Notes under the pieces: model-generated
What the model was told of the DNA's origin: nothing
Database searches by the model: none
The model's input: the letters and a program-made list of their open reading frames with translations, nothing else
Assembly: GCF_026262505.1 (NCBI RefSeq)
Contig: NC_067208.1
Location: forward strand, 10,301,962-10,365,961
Direction of reading: 5' to 3'
DNA: 64,000 bases
DNA from: Trichomonas vaginalis G3
Lineage: Eukaryota; Parabasalia; Trichomonadida; Trichomonadidae
Shown here: positions 61,758-64,000 of the stretch, one piece after another
Numbering within the stretch: position 1 is the first letter of the stretch
Layout: each line of letters opens with the position of its first letter
Made by a program: the position numbers and the translations under genes

Positions 61758-62084
61758 AAATAATGAAATGTACAGACATTACTATATTTGTTAGTCATCT
61801 TAATGAGCATTAGTTAAACAGCATGAATGCTCATATTTAAAAATTTGTTGACAATTTAAAATTAATAGAATTAAAAACAGTTTAAAATCACATGAAAATT
61901 CATATTTTGATGAAAGATAAATTATCACCAAATATCCTTCAAGAACCCAAAGAAATTAATGAATAAGCATTAGAAATAATAAAATTGATACTATATAACG
62001 AATAAACATAGTGTGTAATTGTTTTTCTGTTGCTAAAATGCAATTAATTACAGACTCAATGCGACAATATAAATTATGAAAATT
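61758..62084. other. Intergenic region, nothing else recognised
   Basis: 327 bases of AT-rich DNA apart from the initiator-like word near its left end. Confidence 0.35.
61761..61766 (-). promoter_or_regulatory. Initiator-like TCATTA motif of the karyopherin gene
   Basis: On the minus strand TCATTA lies three bases before the ATG at 61757, matching the TCA-Y-T/A form known from trichomonad initiators. Confidence 0.4.
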
Positions 62085-62513
62085 TCATCCCCAATAATAA
62101 TATCTGAAATGAGGTCTTGCTGAAGGCCTTTGCTCGGGAGGAAGATTTCTTCTGTCAATTTTGAATCTATTTGGATGAATTTGCTCTTCTTGATCAGCTT
62201 GAATAGCTTCTGCATGTCTTGTCTGAATAACATTTTCTAGTATATGATGATCAACGAATTTCTGTACTTCTTTCTTTGTTTTTTCAGGACGCGAAGATTG
62301 ACTTCCTTCTTGATTTGATCGAGATGTATATGACTTAATCGGTCTAGAAGTTTGTGTTCTTCTGCCTGATGGTTGGTTTCTAGATGTATTTACTTCTTTT
62401 TCCAGGGCGCTTAAATTTAGTCTTGCAATATCACGAACTGATTTTGAATAATGCTGGGAACTTGGAACCACTCTCTTTTTGGATAAGAAATTTACAACAA
62501 CTAAATCATCCAT
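62085..62513 (-). CDS. Small basic, disordered protein of unknown function
   Basis: A 142-residue protein, ATG at 62513 (MDDLVVVNFLSKKRVVPS). It is rich in Arg, Ser, Gln and Thr (RRTQTSRPIKSYTSRSNQEG) with one helical stretch (VQKFVDHHILENVIQTRHAE) and an aromatic end (HFRYYYWG). No domain recognised; composition suggests a disordered binding protein, possibly nucleic-acid- or microtubule-binding, which is inference. Codon use is like neighbouring genes. Confidence 0.55.
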   Translation of the reverse strand: MDDLVVVNFLSKKRVVPSSQHYSKSVRDIARLNLSALEKEVNTSRNQPSGRRTQTSRPIKSYTSRSNQEGSQSSRPEKTKKEVQKFVDHHILENVIQTRHAEAIQADQEEQIHPNRFKIDRRNLPPEQRPSARPHFRYYYWG

Positions 62514-63089
62514 GAACTTTTTATACTAAAATCTCGAGATTCAAAATTTAAATAAACGTACATTTCCCTTTTTTTTCATGAGATCTATCTTTCTAAATCA
62601 ATACAGATTTTACAGACTCGTTTGAAATGTTTTCACCATAAAATCAATAGATTCTATTGAAGAAATGTGCAATATAATCACAAACACTTGATTCCGAAGT
62701 ATAAACATTCCTATCAACGAATCAGAAATAGTTCTATCAAGGCAATTCAATACAACTATGCTTTTTGAGGACACTATGTCCAAATATTCAAAAAAATAAT
62801 ATTAAAAAAATTATTAAATTTTGCATAAATGCGGAAAATTTGAATTAAAGGCTATTAGTGTAAATAATAGATAAGTTTGACATATTTGAAATTTCAAATA
62901 AATGCTTATTTTGGCCTAGAATCAAATTTGATTGATTTCTTAAAAAAAAAAATAGGAAGTTCTCAGTGATTAGAGATGCGAGTTTCCGAATTTTTTTAGC
63001 CCTGGGATGTCATAACCGCTGCGGTTTTGTAAAATTTGGGATAAATTTTGACAATCCATTTTTTGTGGGATGTACGTTTATATCAATTT
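62514..63089. other. AT-rich intergenic region
   Basis: No gene. Near the end, AACCGCTGCGGTT (about 63018-63030) is a short palindrome, and TTTTTTTAGCCCTGGGATG resembles in composition the right border of the 34-kb cluster. Confidence 0.4.
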
Positions 63090-63107
63090 GCTCGGCGTTT
63101 GCCGAGC
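63090..63107. repeat. Boundary hairpin GCTCGGC-N4-GCCGAGC
   Basis: GCTCGGCGTTTGCCGAGC after AATTT; same hairpin as at 33078-33095, with only the loop changed. It stands at the left border of the following palindromic array. Confidence 0.8.
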
Positions 63108-63136
63108 TATTGTACAATCCTACTCGAATTCATTAC

Positions 63137-63499
63137 GCAGCCCTGGTCACTCAAAGGCCAGGGCATACAATTACAAAATAGTAGAGTGAGACTCTTCTAA
63201 TTTCTTCCAATCACAAGGAAGATCTTAGAAGAGCCTCACTCTACTCGAACACATTACGCAGCCCTGGTCACTCAAAGGCCAGGGCATACAATTACAAAAT
63301 AGTAGAGTGAGACTCTTCTAATTTCTTCCAATCACAAGGAAGATCTTAGAAGAGCCTCACTCTACTCGAACACATTACGCAGCCCTGGTCACTCAAAGGC
63401 CAGGGCATACAATTACAAAATAGTAGAGTGAGACTCTTCTAATTTCTTCCAATCACAAGGAAGATCTTAGAAGAGCCTCACTCTACTCGAACACATTAC
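63137..63499. repeat. Three tandem 121-bp units, two hairpins per unit
   Basis: Units start GCAGCCCTGGTCACTCAAAG at 63137, 63258 and 63379 and are practically identical. Each has a short hairpin GCCCTGG/CCAGGGC (63140-63164 in unit 1) and a 66-base palindrome AGTAGAGTGAG ... CTCACTCTACT (63180-63245) with CTTCC/GGAAG at the centre. No gene; frames across it are repeat shadows. Confidence 0.95.
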
Positions 63500-63808
63500 G
63501 CAGCTCCTGCTCAACAATGAGCAGGTCTTACCACTTTGAGAGGCTTTCGTTCGAGTTCTGATGCAGATCCCAACGCGAGCGAGAGTCTCTCAAGCAAGCT
63601 TCTAATTCGTAGCTAGAGTTTCACTCTTATGAACTGGCAGCCAATTTGAGAGACTTTCGCTCGAGATCTAATGAAAAATCAGAACTCGGCCAAAAATTGC
63701 CCAAACAGGCTTGTAATTCGTAGCTATAGTATTGATCGTATGGATGTGTTGCCAATATGAGAGACTTTCGCTCGATGTCTGATATTGCATCAGACATCGA
63801 GCGAAAGT
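63500..63808. repeat. Diverged continuation of the palindromic array
   Basis: CCTGCTC/GAGCAGG at 63506-63525; an imperfect palindrome with TTGAGAG/CTCTCAA ends at about 63536-63593; and a near-perfect one at 63764-63808 whose 20-bp arms begin ACTTTCGCTCGATGTCTGAT. TAATTCGTAGCTA repeats at 63603 and 63714, 111 bases apart, each followed by a GAGAGACTTTCGCTCGA arm. Confidence 0.85.
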
Positions 63809-64000
63809 CACTCAAAACAGCTTAGACATGTCTATTTTGACGGCATTAAATGATTTCATAGGAAATGTCTCAGTTGTTAATTAAGTTCACGTGAGCTTTT
63901 ATGAATGAAAATAAGTAAAAAAAAAGAATTTTCTCAAAAAAATTGTGTACGCATTGAAATTTTTATCTATAAATTTAGATATGTCATCAATAATATAATA
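63809..64000. other. Window end, nothing recognised
   Basis: 192 bases of AT-rich DNA; no frame or repeat seen. Confidence 0.3.

Overview
The window is strongly AT-rich, single-exon, protist DNA and reads as a parabasalid (trichomonad) genome, most like Tritrichomonas. Support comes from the coiled-coil plus ankyrin genes with EVVKYLISVGADKDAK-type repeats, glycine-rich GGGGGSTSIG proteins, a large multi-pass adenylyl/guanylyl cyclase with a C-terminal catalytic domain, a beta-helix/TPxET-repeat surface protein, very short 5' flanks with TCA-type initiator motifs, and no clear spliceosomal introns. The species call is inference; no marker rRNA gene is present.

Layout. 0-3 kb: tail of an unknown gene, an ankyrin gene broken by one stop, and a FOP/FOR20-like LisH protein. 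3-16 kb: a short Sec23/24-like COPII protein, a 1.47-kaa coiled-coil protein with a DUF4795/QRICH2-like end, a TRAPP/Bet3-fold protein, an ARM-repeat protein, a small helical protein and IFT88. 16.5-25.4 kb: a large helical ORF that runs in another frame into a DOCK-like ORF with a C2/DHR-1 region, then a second ARM-repeat protein. 26-29.5 kb: a broken surface-protein gene split by an array of fifteen long palindromes. 29.8-39.3 kb: a divergent ABC1-like protein, an ankyrin fragment, a palindrome-rich gene desert, and a divergent gene pair (EFCAB11-like EF-hand protein and a 926-aa LRR/disordered protein). 39.3-44.5 kb: a repeat desert with palindromic 124-bp units and nine copies of a 113-bp satellite. 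44.5-62.5 kb: a single-pass membrane protein, TIR elements, an F-BAR-like/double-SH3 protein, two glycine-rich paralogues around a broken ankyrin gene, the cyclase, a karyopherin and a small basic protein. 63-63.8 kb: another palindromic tandem array.

Several genes point to one theme, the flagellar/basal-body apparatus (FOP-like, IFT88, DUF4795-like, possibly EFCAB11-like) and membrane traffic or signalling (Sec23/24-like, TRAPP-like, DOCK-like, F-BAR/SH3, cyclase). There is no evidence for operons.

The most unusual content is the set of palindrome clusters at about 28.2-29.2, 33.3-34.4, 41.1-42.0 and 63.1-63.8 kb. They consist of long, mostly non-identical hairpins. Where the order can be read, they follow a period of about 110-130 bp with two hairpins per period. 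One cluster interrupts a surface-protein gene. Paired copies show matched changes in both arms, so the palindromic form itself seems to be maintained. This looks like a hairpin-satellite family or mobile hairpin element that I do not recognise.
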